From Scleromatobacter sp038243995 (GTDB lineage: Bacteria > Pseudomonadota > Gammaproteobacteria > Burkholderiales > Burkholderiaceae_C): a stretch of DNA of 64,000 nucleotides. Position 1 is the stretch's first letter. Every line of letters begins with the position of its first letter. Shown here piece after piece: positions 25,430 to 34,144 of the stretch. The notes beneath the pieces are model-generated. The model was not told the origin of the DNA. It did no database searches and saw only the letters and a program-made list of their open reading frames with translations. A program made the position numbers and the translations under genes. The stretch lies in NCBI GenBank assembly GCA_038243995.1, contig JBBRTV010000011.1:62001-126000 (forward strand). Direction: 5' to 3'.

Positions 25430-26191
25430 TCAGAACGCGACGCTCGCCTCCAGCACCCACGCGGCCCGGCGGCGCCGGCTGCCGGCGCCGTCCGGGGGCG
25501 CGCCGGAGACCAGGCCGTCGCGCGTGAGGCGGACGTCCCAACTGCCGACCGCCCGGCCCACGCCGGCCAGCGCGTCGGTGCGCGGCGCCTGGCGTCCCTG
25601 GCCCGTCCCGGGGTAGCCGTAATAGCGCAGGTGGCCCACGTGCGCGAAGACGCGCCAGCGCTCGCCGATGTCGCGGCTGGCGTCGACTTCGCCGTAGAGC
25701 GCCGCAGCGGTGCCGCCGAAGTAGTGCGGGGCCCACCAGGCGCGCGCCGACCAGCCGGGCGCGAGCGCGCCCAGCATCGCCTCGCTGAAGTCGTAGCGCG
25801 AGCCCTCGCCGTAATGCATGCGGCGGACGGCCACGTCCCAACCCCAGCCGGGATCGACGTCGGCGAAGGGGGCGAAGGCGTCGAGCCGGCCGCTCCAGCC
25901 GACCATCGCCGCGGCGTTCGCCAGCCCGCCGTCGCGCGTGCGCCAGAGCCCCGAAACGCCGGCGTATGCGCCCGCCGTGGCGACGAAGGGCGAATCCAGC
26001 ATCGCGCTCGCACGCAGCACCGGCCCGACATCTTCGGTCGCCATGCCGCGGTAGCGGTTCTCGCTCGCGAGGTCCAGCGAACCGGCGACCTGCGCCTGCG
26101 CGGCGCCCACGCACAGCAGCAGCGCCGCCGCGCAGGGTGCGCAACGGCCGGGCGGGCGACCGAGGCGGCCGACGCGCGTGGCGGCCGCCAC
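25430..26191 (-). CDS. TIGR02001-like outer membrane/periplasmic protein
   Basis: A 253-residue exported protein: a signal peptide ends near CVGAAQAQ, and the mature start GSLDLASENRYRGM is typical of the TIGR02001 (gcw_chp) family of predicted envelope beta-barrel proteins. Aromatic-rich alternating segments fit a barrel, and the chain ends in F (EASVAF), a common outer-membrane insertion signal. I used the GTG at 26191, whose G is also the last base of the preceding gene's TAG stop; no ATG gives a signal peptide. It is the last gene of the sigma/anti-sigma/subtilase operon. Confidence 0.7.
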   Translation of the reverse strand: MAAATRVGRLGRPPGRCAPCAAALLLCVGAAQAQVAGSLDLASENRYRGMATEDVGPVLRASAMLDSPFVATAGAYAGVSGLWRTRDGGLANAAAMVGWSGRLDAFAPFADVDPGWGWDVAVRRMHYGEGSRYDFSEAMLGALAPGWSARAWWAPHYFGGTAAALYGEVDASRDIGERWRVFAHVGHLRYYGYPGTGQGRQAPRTDALAGVGRAVGSWDVRLTRDGLVSGAPPDGAGSRRRRAAWVLEASVAF

Positions 26192-27600
26192 TATCGCGCG
26201 GGAATGACCGTGGTCGTCGCGAGCACGGCACGACAGCCAGGCCCCGCGCCCGGCATCGATGTCGAAGCGCTGCTCCGTGCTCCCGCCCGCAACAGCGAAG
26301 CGCAGGCATCGATGCCGCCGCCGGGGGCGCGCACCAGCCATCGCCCGGCATCGCCGGCACGCCCTGCCGCCGCGACATCCGCCTGCGCCTGGGCCAGCAA
26401 CGCGAGCAGGCCCGACACCTGGCCAGCGGCGAACGACGCGCCCGACACCAGGCGGAAGCCCCCGCCCGGCGCCGTGGTCGGCAGGTCGCGCGCCGGGGCC
26501 GTCCAGGCGCCGGAGGGGCGCTCGGCCAGCGCGTCCGCCACGGCGATCACGCCCGGGGCCGTGGCAGGAAACCCGCCGTCGGCCGTGCGGGCGTCGACGG
26601 CCGCGACCACCTGCTGTCGCTTGCCGAGCGCGACCGCGATGAGGCGGCCGAGCAAGGGATCGGCGGGTCCGGACAGGCTCATGTTGATGATCTCGGCATG
26701 GTGTTCGATGGCGAAATTCAGCGCCTTCGCAAGGCTGAGCGAGTTGCACAGCGTCTGCTGCGCGCTCACCTCCCAGCATGCGCGCAAAGCCAGCAGCCGC
26801 GCATCGGGGGCGATCCCGACCAGGCCGATGCCGTTGTCCGCGCGCGCGACGAGCAGCCCGGCGACCGCCGTCCCGTGCAGTTCCGCGACGTAGGACTGGC
26901 CGTCGACGAAGTTCTCGCGTGCCTCGACCGCCTGCGAGAGTTCGGGGTGCGCTGCGTCGACGCCGCTGTCGACGAGCGCGACGTGCACGCGGCGGCCGGT
27001 GGCGACGGCGTGCAGGTCGTCCAGATGCCACTGCGATGCGGCGGGTTGCAGCGCGTAGAGAGGGTCGACATGGCCCTGGGCCCGGAACTCGTTCATCGGC
27101 TGCGCCCACGCCACCTCGGCGTGCGCCTGCATGGCGGCGATGCCCGCGTCCACGCTCGTGCCGGGCGGTAGCGCCAGCACGATGCAGTCCATGCCCAGGG
27201 ACGGCAGCGGCCACTGGGTGACGACGGTATAGCCGTGCGCGGCCGCGAGGCGCGCGGCGATGCGCGCTTGCGACTGCGCCCGCGCCGCATCGCCGTAGCC
27301 GCCGCCGTAGCTGCCGTCGACGCGCGCATGCGCAGGCGGCGAGCGCAGCATCACGAGCACCTGCGCCGGGGCGGCGCTGGCCTGCACCGCGGCGGGAGCG
27401 GGCACGGGGCCGAAGGCGGGCGCGGCGCCTGCCTGTTGGTGCAGGGTCGGGCCGGCCTGCGGCGGCTCGTCGCCCGCGGACGCGCGGGGCGCGAGGGCCC
27501 AGAGCGCGAGCGCGGCCGCCGCAGCGCAACGCCGGGCACGCGAGCGGCGCGCAGGGCCGCTTCCGGCGGGGCGGGCCGCGAACAGGCGCGACGGCATCAT
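26191..27600 (-). CDS. Subtilisin-like serine peptidase (S8), exported
   Basis: A 469-residue peptidase with a long arginine-rich signal peptide (RRSRARRCAAAAALALWALA). The S8 triad is complete: D211 (ALVDSGVDAAHPEL), H242 (ELHGTAVAG) and S389 (SGASFAAG, a variant of the usual GTSMAAP). An inhibitor-I9-like propeptide probably covers residues about 80-165 (VLVMLRSPP to VAWAQPMNEF). It overlaps the anti-sigma gene by four bases (ATGA) and the next gene by one base. Within this operon it could process the anti-sigma factor, the TIGR02001-like protein or external proteins; this is inferred from context only. Confidence 0.88.
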   Translation of the reverse strand: MMPSRLFAARPAGSGPARRSRARRCAAAAALALWALAPRASAGDEPPQAGPTLHQQAGAAPAFGPVPAPAAVQASAAPAQVLVMLRSPPAHARVDGSYGGGYGDAARAQSQARIAARLAAAHGYTVVTQWPLPSLGMDCIVLALPPGTSVDAGIAAMQAHAEVAWAQPMNEFRAQGHVDPLYALQPAASQWHLDDLHAVATGRRVHVALVDSGVDAAHPELSQAVEARENFVDGQSYVAELHGTAVAGLLVARADNGIGLVGIAPDARLLALRACWEVSAQQTLCNSLSLAKALNFAIEHHAEIINMSLSGPADPLLGRLIAVALGKRQQVVAAVDARTADGGFPATAPGVIAVADALAERPSGAWTAPARDLPTTAPGGGFRLVSGASFAAGQVSGLLALLAQAQADVAAAGRAGDAGRWLVRAPGGGIDACASLLRAGARSSASTSMPGAGPGCRAVLATTTVIPAR

Positions 27601-28301
27601 GGCGGCGGCGCCGTCTCCAGCGCTTCGACCAGGGTCACGCCCGGCGCCCGGCGCAGCGCGGCGAGCGACGCCGCGTAGCGCTCGCGCGGCAGCCGCACGA
27701 CGTAGGCGTCGGTCACCGTGGGGCCATCGACCAGCCGGGCGCCGCTCGCGGCAAGACCGTGGCGGATCTGCGCCTCGGTGGCATCGGCGCGGAACCGGAC
27801 GACGGCCGTGCCGCTGTCCGCCGCGGGCGCCGAGAGCGCGCGATAGCCGGCGCCGCCGCCCGGGGCGGGACGCAGCGTGAACCCGAGCGCGACGACCAGC
27901 GCGACCGACAGCAGCGCCGGCGCGGCCCAGGCGCGCGGGATCGGGCGGCCGCCGAGCTGCCACGGCGCGCGGGCGCCGCAGCGGCCGTCCGAAGCCTCCC
28001 GGTGGTCGTCGCGATCGGCAGCGTCGGCGAAGACTGGAAAACGCGGCGCAGCGTCGGCGTCCAGGCGATCGCGCATGCGGGCCCAGCCCTGCTCGACGTC
28101 CGCCGGCGCGCCATGGCCGGGCTGCAGCAACTGCCACTGGCGCTCTGTCTCGAGCTCGCCGCGGCAGTCGGCGCAGGCGGCCAGGTGCGCGTCGACCGCA
28201 GCGCGCTCGGCGGCCTCGAGCCGGCCCGTCACGTACCAGGGCAGCAGTTTCTGGACGGCCACGTGGGGATCGGGTTCGAGATGGACGACCTGGCCGCTCA
28301 T
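27597..28301 (-). CDS. Zinc-finger anti-sigma factor, membrane-anchored
   Basis: A 234-residue protein with a zf-HC2 anti-sigma domain: H39, C43 and C46 form the HxxxCxxC site in VDAHLAACADC. A transmembrane helix follows at about 124-143 (AWAAPALLSVALVVALGFTL), leaving a roughly 90-residue periplasmic tail that contains a FRADATEAQIRHGLAASGA segment recalling fervidolysin- or inhibitor-I9-like folds. It should hold the ECF sigma factor at the membrane. AAGGAAG lies six bases before the ATG. Its stop overlaps the subtilase start, so anti-sigma and protease are made in step. Confidence 0.86.
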   Translation of the reverse strand: MSGQVVHLEPDPHVAVQKLLPWYVTGRLEAAERAAVDAHLAACADCRGELETERQWQLLQPGHGAPADVEQGWARMRDRLDADAAPRFPVFADAADRDDHREASDGRCGARAPWQLGGRPIPRAWAAPALLSVALVVALGFTLRPAPGGGAGYRALSAPAADSGTAVVRFRADATEAQIRHGLAASGARLVDGPTVTDAYVVRLPRERYAASLAALRRAPGVTLVEALETAPPP

Positions 28302-28368
28302 GGCAACTTCCTTTCCCCTTTCCCGCCCGGCTGCGCCGACGTCGCGGGGATTCCCGTGTTCGCGCGCC

Positions 28369-28983
28369 TCATAGCCAGTCGTCCAGTTTTCCGGCCAACG
28401 CGGTCTTCAGGCGCTTGCGGGCGTGGAACATGCGCGTCTTGACGGTGTCCGTGGGGCACTCGACGATCTGCGCGATCTCCGGGTAGCTGAAGCCGTGGAA
28501 GTAGGTCAGTTCGACGGCGGCGCGCTGGTCGACCGAGAGACAGCGCAACGCCGCATCGAGCGCCGCGCGGGCCTCGGACAGGCTCAGGCGCGCCTCGGGG
28601 CGATCGCAGGCCGCGGCGTGCGGCTGGTCGTCGTCCAGGGGCGAGGGCATGGGCTCGTCGTGGCGGTCGATCGCCTTCAGGGCCTTGCGGTAGGCGATCG
28701 CGAAGATCCACGTCGATACCTTGCTCTGCCCGTTGAACCGGTCGGCCTGGTTCCAGACCACGAACAGCGTGTCGTCCAGCACTTCGTCGATGAGGTGGTC
28801 GGGGCGCAGCATGCGGTTCAGGAAACGGCACAGGCGCGGGTGGTAGCGCCGGTACAGCGTCTCGAACGCGGCGCGTTCTTGCTGGCACACGCGCAGGATG
28901 AGTCGCCGGTCGTCGGCGTCGTCGCGTCCGTTCCCGGGCGCCGCGGGGCGGTGCGCCGGCGTGGGCGTTGGGGCAGGCATCAT
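28369..28983 (-). CDS. ECF RNA polymerase sigma factor
   Basis: A 204-residue sigma-70-family factor with only regions 2 and 4. Region 2 spans about 40-105 (AFETLYRRYHPRLCRFL to KVSTWIFAIAYRKALKAID). Region 4 spans about 140-190 (ALRCLSVDQRAAVELTYFHGFSYPEIAQI), with the helix-turn-helix continuing through PTDTVKTRMFHARKRL. The first 25 residues are proline- and alanine-rich and may be unstructured. It heads an operon with its anti-sigma gene 67 bp downstream. A candidate ECF-type promoter (TGAACC) lies upstream at 29035-29040, consistent with autoregulation. Confidence 0.93.
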   Translation of the reverse strand: MMPAPTPTPAHRPAAPGNGRDDADDRRLILRVCQQERAAFETLYRRYHPRLCRFLNRMLRPDHLIDEVLDDTLFVVWNQADRFNGQSKVSTWIFAIAYRKALKAIDRHDEPMPSPLDDDQPHAAACDRPEARLSLSEARAALDAALRCLSVDQRAAVELTYFHGFSYPEIAQIVECPTDTVKTRMFHARKRLKTALAGKLDDWL

Positions 28984-29010
28984 GGAATCGATCGTGAGGT
29001 GGACTCGGCC

Positions 29011-29040
29011 GTAGATTCCCGCCCGCGGGCAAACGGTTCA
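29011..29040 (-). promoter_or_regulatory. Candidate ECF-type promoter of the sigma operon
   Basis: On the minus strand TGAACC (29040-29035) is followed 19 bp later by TCTAC (29015-29011), similar to the GAAC ... TCTA elements read by many RpoE-like sigma factors. It lies about 30 bases upstream of the sigma gene start. The spacing is slightly long, so this is a moderate call. Confidence 0.4.
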
Positions 29041-29092
29041 TGCCGGCCGCACGACCCGGAGATTACGCCTCTTGGACAAGATCTCCACCCCC

Positions 29093-29216
29093 TCCCCCCG
29101 CGCAGGTTTCAGCCGGCCGCAGGCCGACCCAAGAAGAGGGAAGCGAGGGTCACACCCGAGCCGACCCGAACACCCCCTCGGGGGGCAGCGACCGGAGGGA
29201 GCGTGGGGGCCGTCAT
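29093..29216 (-). repeat. 3'-end repeat, tandem copy 1
   Basis: First of two tandem 124-bp units (the second ends at 29340). Read in the tamB direction each starts ATGACGGCCCCCACGCTCCC and continues through a CCCCC-CGA-GGGGG hairpin and a second hairpin, then a pyrimidine-rich stretch. The two copies are almost identical from about 29111 onward, differing at only a few bases. The upstream boundary of this copy is approximate. Confidence 0.85.
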
Positions 29217-29340
29217 TCCCCCCACGAAGGTTCAAGCCGGCCGCAGGCCGACCCAAGAAGAGGGAAGCGAGGCTCACACCCGAGCCGACCCGAACACCCC
29301 CTCGGGGGGCAGCGACCGGAGGGAGCGTGGGGGCCGTCAT
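29217..29340 (-). repeat. 3'-end repeat, tandem copy 2, abutting the tamB stop
   Basis: The second 124-bp unit. Its first base in tamB sense follows the TAG stop of tamB directly (TAG then ATGACGGCC). This copy keeps the perfect GGCTC-GGGTGT-GAGCC hairpin that copy 1 has lost by one substitution. The location right after a stop matches the other members of this family in the window. Confidence 0.87.
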
Positions 29341-32300
29341 CTAGTTCCAGCGCCAGGTCCAGATCACATCCAGCGAATTGTCCTCGCCCGATTGCGCGCG
29401 CACCGTGACGCGCTGCGCGATGCGGTAGATCAGCTGCCAGTTGCCGGTCGTCGCGTTGACGCCGCGTTCGTAGCCCACGTACCAGCGGCGCGAGATCTGG
29501 CGGCCGAGCGTGACGACCGTCTGGCGCACGTCGTTGCCGGTGTCTTGCTGGCGGAACGAGAAGTCGGTCAGTCCGAGGCGCTTGAGCAGCTGGTCGGTGG
29601 GCGCCTCGTCCTCGCCCGCCAGCAGGGCGATCGCCGCCTGTTGCAGCAGCGCAGTGTCGGCGCCGCCCAGGCCTTCGGGCGCGCGGCCCAGCATCAGCCA
29701 CGACAGCTTGTCCGCATCGCTCATCTCGGGCTCGCTGAAGAGCTTCACGTGCGGCGCCAGCGCGCTGCCCGTGATCGCGACGCCGACGGTCACGTCGAGA
29801 TTGGGGCGGGTGGCGAGGATGTCGAGCCGCGGGTCGCCGACCGGCCCCGTGAACGTCAGCTCGCCGCGCGTGACCCGCAGCTTCTGGCCGTAGGCCGTGT
29901 ACTGCCCCTCGTCGGTGCGGACATTGCCGCGCACCGCGAGCTGGCCGTTCGGTGCCGAGAGCTGCAGCGCACCGTGCAACAGAGTGTCGATGCCGCGACC
30001 CTTCAGGCGCAGGTGATCGCCGAGGTCGACGTCGAGCGCGATCGTGGTCTTGCGGTCGACCTTGGCCGGCGCGGCGGCCGTGGCATCGGCCGCCGCGGCG
30101 TCCGCGCTCGCCCCCGTGCCGTCGACCACCTCGACGTCCGAGTCCAGTGTCGGTGCGTCGCCTTTGCTCAGGTCGAACAGGCCCTCGTCGATCTTGAGCT
30201 TGCCGTCGATCCGGATGGCCTCGGCGCCGAGCTGCAGGCCGGCGGTGCCGCTGGCGACGATCTTGCGATCGATGCGGCCCAGCAGCTGGAACTGGTTGGC
30301 CTGCAGCTGGAGCTTGGCGACTGGCACGGCGCCGAGGTTGGCCGAGCCCGTGAGCGACAGGTCGCCGTTGCCGCCGAGGATGTGGAAGCGCTCGATCTGC
30401 GCCTGGTCGCCCGTCAGCCGCAGCGCGACGTCGCCGTCGTGCGCGTAGACGCCCTGGAGCGCATTGCGGATCACGAGCTGCTGCGCGGTCAGCTGGCCGG
30501 TGAGCCTGGGGGCGCCCCAGCGCCCGCCGAGCGCGAACTCCGTGCGTAGCTCGCCGCCCAGGCGCCAGCCGGGCGGCAACCAGGCGCCCCAGACGTTCAG
30601 GTCGGCGACGTGGGCCTTGACCGTGCCTCGCAGGGGCGAATCGGCGGTGGGCAGCGAGGCAGGCGAGGGCGCCTCGGCCAGCCAGTGGCCGGAAAGTTCG
30701 CCTAGCCGCGTGCCGGCGAGCTCGGCGTCGGCCTGCCAGCGGACGCCTTCGGCATGCACCTGCAGCAGGGCCGCGGTGAGACCGAGCGCCTGCCTGGCGC
30801 CGCCCGGATCCTGGACGACGTCGGACACGCTCAGGTCGCCGCCGGTGCGCGCCAGCTGTGCGTCGACGTGCCACTGCCCGTCGAACGCCGCGTGCAGGTG
30901 CGCGGTCATCTGCAGGTCGCCGTGCCAGCCGATGTCGGGCTGCGCCCGCGCCATCAGCTGGGCGACGGTGAACGGGGCGAGCGCGGCGTCGAAGGCCCAG
31001 TGCGCGCTCGCGCCGGGGAGGGCGGGCGCTGTCCAGGACGAGGGCTGCCAGTTCAGGCTCAGGCCGGCGAATTCGGCCTGGCCGGCGCCCACGCGCAGGG
31101 TCTGCCAGTCGCCGGCGGCGTCGCGCGAAAAGCTGAGGTCGACCGGTTGCAGGTGGACCCACGCGGAGTTCGCGACGGTAGGCGCCGAGGCGGCGGAGGC
31201 GGCGCTGGCGCGAGCGCCGTTCGCCGCCGCGCTGGCTGCCGCGCCGACGGCCAGGTTCGCGGCCCGCACGTCGAACTGCGCGAGTCTGCCTTGCCACGCC
31301 GGAACATCGGGCGAGCCTGGCCTGTAGCGGCCCTGGAGCAAGGCCTCGAGACGCGTGGCGTTCGCGGCGCCGACGTTGGCGAGATGCGCGAGCCACTGCG
31401 GCGGACTGACCGGCGCATCGGCCAGCACCTGCAGGCGGTGCTCGGCCAGCGAGCCCGTGAGCGCGATGTCGGCGTGCGCCACGTGCGTGATGCCCCACTG
31501 GCCATCGCGCAGCGTGACGGTGGCCGCGAGCGGGGCCTGCGGATCGGTGCTGCCCTGCGCGTTCCACTGCAGCTTGGCGATGCGCAGCGCCGGGCCGTCC
31601 CAGTCGCTCAATTCGCCTTGCGTGACGATCGTCAGCGGGTGTGCGGCGGCGTTGCCGGGGCGGCGATCGGAGATCGCGATGCGCCCGCCGGTGAGCGAGA
31701 GGTCGAGCTTCGCCGAGCCTCGCGTCGGCCACTGCCCCGCTGGCGCGACGCGCGCCGAGGCGGAGGGCGCCAGTGCCGGGGCGAGCGCGCGCGTATCCGA
31801 GGTCTGGCCGCCGGTCGCCACCTTCGTCGCCGCCTTGCCGAGGACCTGGGCAGGCAGGTTGTCGGCCGTGGCCAGCGCCGTCACGGCCGAGGCCGCGGGG
31901 CCGGGACTGGGCGCGGTCGCGGGGGTCGCCGCGGGCCCGCCGGCCAGCGGCGCGAACGTCGCGAGCGCCGGGGCGTCGACGCTGAGATGCAGGCGATCGA
32001 CCACGGCCATCGCGTCGGCCGTCTCGGTGCCGGGGCTGATCGTGCCTTCGGCGTGTGCCTGGTTGGCGCCGCTGCGCAGCTCGGCGTTCAGCGCCCACGG
32101 CTGAGCGCTGGCGTCGAGGCTGGCCTTGCCTTCCAGCGGCAGGCCGGCGAGCTGGCTCGGCGCGAGCGTGGCGTCGATGCGCCCGCGCAGCGCTGCCAGG
32201 CCCTGCCAGGTGTCGGGCGCGCTGGCGAGCTGCACGGTCAGCGTTCCGCCGAGGAGGTTCGGGCCGGTGCGCAACGGGCCGGATTGCGCGAGGCGCCACC

Positions 32301-34059
32301 ACGTGCCGGGGTCGAATCGGGCCCAGCTCGCGCTCGCGTCGCCCTGCCAGCTGGCATCCGCGCCGCGTCGCAGCGTCGCCTGCGCCGAGACCGACGCGGC
32401 GCCGGCCTTGAGTTCGAGCTGCTTGACCTGCAGCGCATCGGCACGCAGCAGCGCATCGAGTTGCAGTGTCATCGGCGGTGGAGCCACGGCGGTCTTGGCG
32501 GGACCCAGTGGCGGGGCGGTGCCCGCGAGGCGGCCGGTGAGGTGCGCGTTCCAGCCGGCGAACGCGGCGAGTTTCGACGACTCGGGCGCAGCGGTGCCGG
32601 AGGCGGTCTGCCCCCGCTGCGCTGCGCTGGCCGACGGCGTCGCCTTGGCGCCTGCGGACTTGCCGGCGAGCGCGCCCGATGGCTTGGCAGTGGGCATTCC
32701 CCCGGCGCCCGCGGCCGATGCCGCCTTGTCCGCGGGCGATGCACCCCACAGCGCACCCGGTCGCGGCAGGTGATCGACATCGAGGCGCAGCGGGCCGCTG
32801 ATGCGCCAGGCGCCGAGATGGGCGTCGAGCCGCTCGGGCTGCACCTGGTCGAGGTCGAGTTGCAACAGCGCGGTGTCGCCGTCCCACTTGCCCTGCGCCC
32901 GCAGCTCGCCACCGGCGCCCTTCTCGTCGGCGAGCGCCAGCCGGACCGACGGGACGCTGATGGACTCGCCCGTCCACGGCGCTTCGAGCCGCGCGGCCAG
33001 CGCCGAGAAAGGCAGCCCGCCGGACGACCACGCCGCCGGGGCGCGGTTGCGCAGGTCGGCGTCGAACGCGGCGGGCCGGGTCGTGGCGACGCGCACGCTG
33101 CCTTCGAGTCGCGTGGCGGGCGCGCGCGCCGAGAGCGCGCTCAAGTCGAGTTCGGTGGTGTTCAGCAGCACTTCGCTGACGGGCAGCGGCGCGAACGGCG
33201 TCACGCGCGCGCTGGCCTGCGCGTGCGGCGCCGCGCGTCCTGCGCGCGCCTCGCCCCGCAGGCTGGCGGCGAAATCGAGCGCGGCGAGCGGGCCACGCAG
33301 CGTCGCGCTGGCCGCCCAGTGGGGCAGGGCCGGCGCGGACGCTGACGCTGGCGCCGGCGCCGCAGCGCCCGGCACGTCGTGGGCGTCCAGGACGACGTCG
33401 ACGTTCAGCGGTGCGTCGGTCTGCGCCAGCAGGCGGCCGGACGCCCGCACGCGTTCCCAGTCGAAGCTCAGGCGATCGACGCGGTGCAACTGCCCGCCTT
33501 GCGTGCCGAGCGCGAGCGCGGCGTGCACCTCGCGCAGCGGCGCACCCCCGCCCAGGGTCAGCGTGCCGACGCGCAGGCGCGCGACGTCGAGCGCGACCGG
33601 GCTGCGCAGCGACGTGGGCGGCGCGTTCGCGCCGGTCTTCGGGCCGGCCGGCGGCATCTCCACGCTCACCGTGGCGGCGTCCCAGTCGTCGATCGCCACG
33701 CCCAGCCAGGTGCCGGGATGCGGATGCCAATGCAGGTCGAGGCCGGTGACGTGCAGGTCGGCGATGTCGACTTGCGCGCCCGCCTGGACGACGCGCAGCG
33801 AGCCGACGCGCAGGTCGCCGCTGCCGAAGGATCCGTGCACGTCGACCGCCGTGATGCCGGGCAGGTGCCGCAACAGCCAGCGCGAGCCGGCCTCGCTGCG
33901 CCACATCGACGCGGCGCCGGCCAGGCAGATCGCGCCAGTGACGACGGCGGTCGCGATGACGACGGCGACCAGCCTGGCGCCGCGCCGCCACGGCGGCCGG
34001 CGCGGCGTGGCCAGCGTCTCGATCGGCGGGGCGCCTGGATCGGGCGTCGGCTCGCTCAT
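29341..34059 (-). CDS. tamB: Translocation and assembly module protein TamB
   Basis: A 1572-residue inner-membrane-anchored protein with one N-terminal helix (LVAVVIATAVVTGAICLAGA) and a long, repetitive beta-rich periplasmic body, as expected for the AsmA-like lipid-transfer groove family. The C-terminal DUF490/TamB domain is clear: GQLAVRGNVRTDEGQYTAYG, LRVTRGELTFTG, DPRLDILATRP and the final strand DVIWTWRWN. With TamA it contributes to outer-membrane protein or phospholipid homeostasis. It is somewhat longer than E. coli TamB (about 1260), with alanine-rich inserts near residue 440-480. It follows tamA by 85 bp. Confidence 0.94.
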   Translation of the reverse strand: MSEPTPDPGAPPIETLATPRRPPWRRGARLVAVVIATAVVTGAICLAGAASMWRSEAGSRWLLRHLPGITAVDVHGSFGSGDLRVGSLRVVQAGAQVDIADLHVTGLDLHWHPHPGTWLGVAIDDWDAATVSVEMPPAGPKTGANAPPTSLRSPVALDVARLRVGTLTLGGGAPLREVHAALALGTQGGQLHRVDRLSFDWERVRASGRLLAQTDAPLNVDVVLDAHDVPGAAAPAPASASAPALPHWAASATLRGPLAALDFAASLRGEARAGRAAPHAQASARVTPFAPLPVSEVLLNTTELDLSALSARAPATRLEGSVRVATTRPAAFDADLRNRAPAAWSSGGLPFSALAARLEAPWTGESISVPSVRLALADEKGAGGELRAQGKWDGDTALLQLDLDQVQPERLDAHLGAWRISGPLRLDVDHLPRPGALWGASPADKAASAAGAGGMPTAKPSGALAGKSAGAKATPSASAAQRGQTASGTAAPESSKLAAFAGWNAHLTGRLAGTAPPLGPAKTAVAPPPMTLQLDALLRADALQVKQLELKAGAASVSAQATLRRGADASWQGDASASWARFDPGTWWRLAQSGPLRTGPNLLGGTLTVQLASAPDTWQGLAALRGRIDATLAPSQLAGLPLEGKASLDASAQPWALNAELRSGANQAHAEGTISPGTETADAMAVVDRLHLSVDAPALATFAPLAGGPAATPATAPSPGPAASAVTALATADNLPAQVLGKAATKVATGGQTSDTRALAPALAPSASARVAPAGQWPTRGSAKLDLSLTGGRIAISDRRPGNAAAHPLTIVTQGELSDWDGPALRIAKLQWNAQGSTDPQAPLAATVTLRDGQWGITHVAHADIALTGSLAEHRLQVLADAPVSPPQWLAHLANVGAANATRLEALLQGRYRPGSPDVPAWQGRLAQFDVRAANLAVGAAASAAANGARASAASAASAPTVANSAWVHLQPVDLSFSRDAAGDWQTLRVGAGQAEFAGLSLNWQPSSWTAPALPGASAHWAFDAALAPFTVAQLMARAQPDIGWHGDLQMTAHLHAAFDGQWHVDAQLARTGGDLSVSDVVQDPGGARQALGLTAALLQVHAEGVRWQADAELAGTRLGELSGHWLAEAPSPASLPTADSPLRGTVKAHVADLNVWGAWLPPGWRLGGELRTEFALGGRWGAPRLTGQLTAQQLVIRNALQGVYAHDGDVALRLTGDQAQIERFHILGGNGDLSLTGSANLGAVPVAKLQLQANQFQLLGRIDRKIVASGTAGLQLGAEAIRIDGKLKIDEGLFDLSKGDAPTLDSDVEVVDGTGASADAAAADATAAAPAKVDRKTTIALDVDLGDHLRLKGRGIDTLLHGALQLSAPNGQLAVRGNVRTDEGQYTAYGQKLRVTRGELTFTGPVGDPRLDILATRPNLDVTVGVAITGSALAPHVKLFSEPEMSDADKLSWLMLGRAPEGLGGADTALLQQAAIALLAGEDEAPTDQLLKRLGLTDFSFRQQDTGNDVRQTVVTLGRQISRRWYVGYERGVNATTGNWQLIYRIAQRVTVRAQSGEDNSLDVIWTWRWN

Positions 34060-34144
34060 CAGGCGACCTCCGGGCTCATGGCGCGACCGAAGGCGTCGGG
34101 GGCAGTCCGGCGTGGCTGACGATGAGGGCGGGAGGCGGTCATGT

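Larger units (their letters stand above)
28984..29340. other. Intergenic region between the sigma factor and tamB genes
   Basis: 357 bp without a gene. The first 60 bp hold the probable sigma-operon promoter. From about 29104 to 29340 it is filled by two tandem 124-bp repeat units that end exactly at the tamB stop codon. I see no other open frame or RNA gene here. Confidence 0.7.

Noticed and set aside
29093..29340. Tandem repeats as a CRISPR array
   Set aside because: Only two units, 124 bp each with no spacer-repeat alternation, and no cas genes in the window.
29213..33991. A 1592-codon frame overlapping tamB on the same strand
   Set aside because: Out of frame with TamB, composed mostly of R, A and G, and lacking any domain; the TamB frame ends in a recognisable DUF490 domain.
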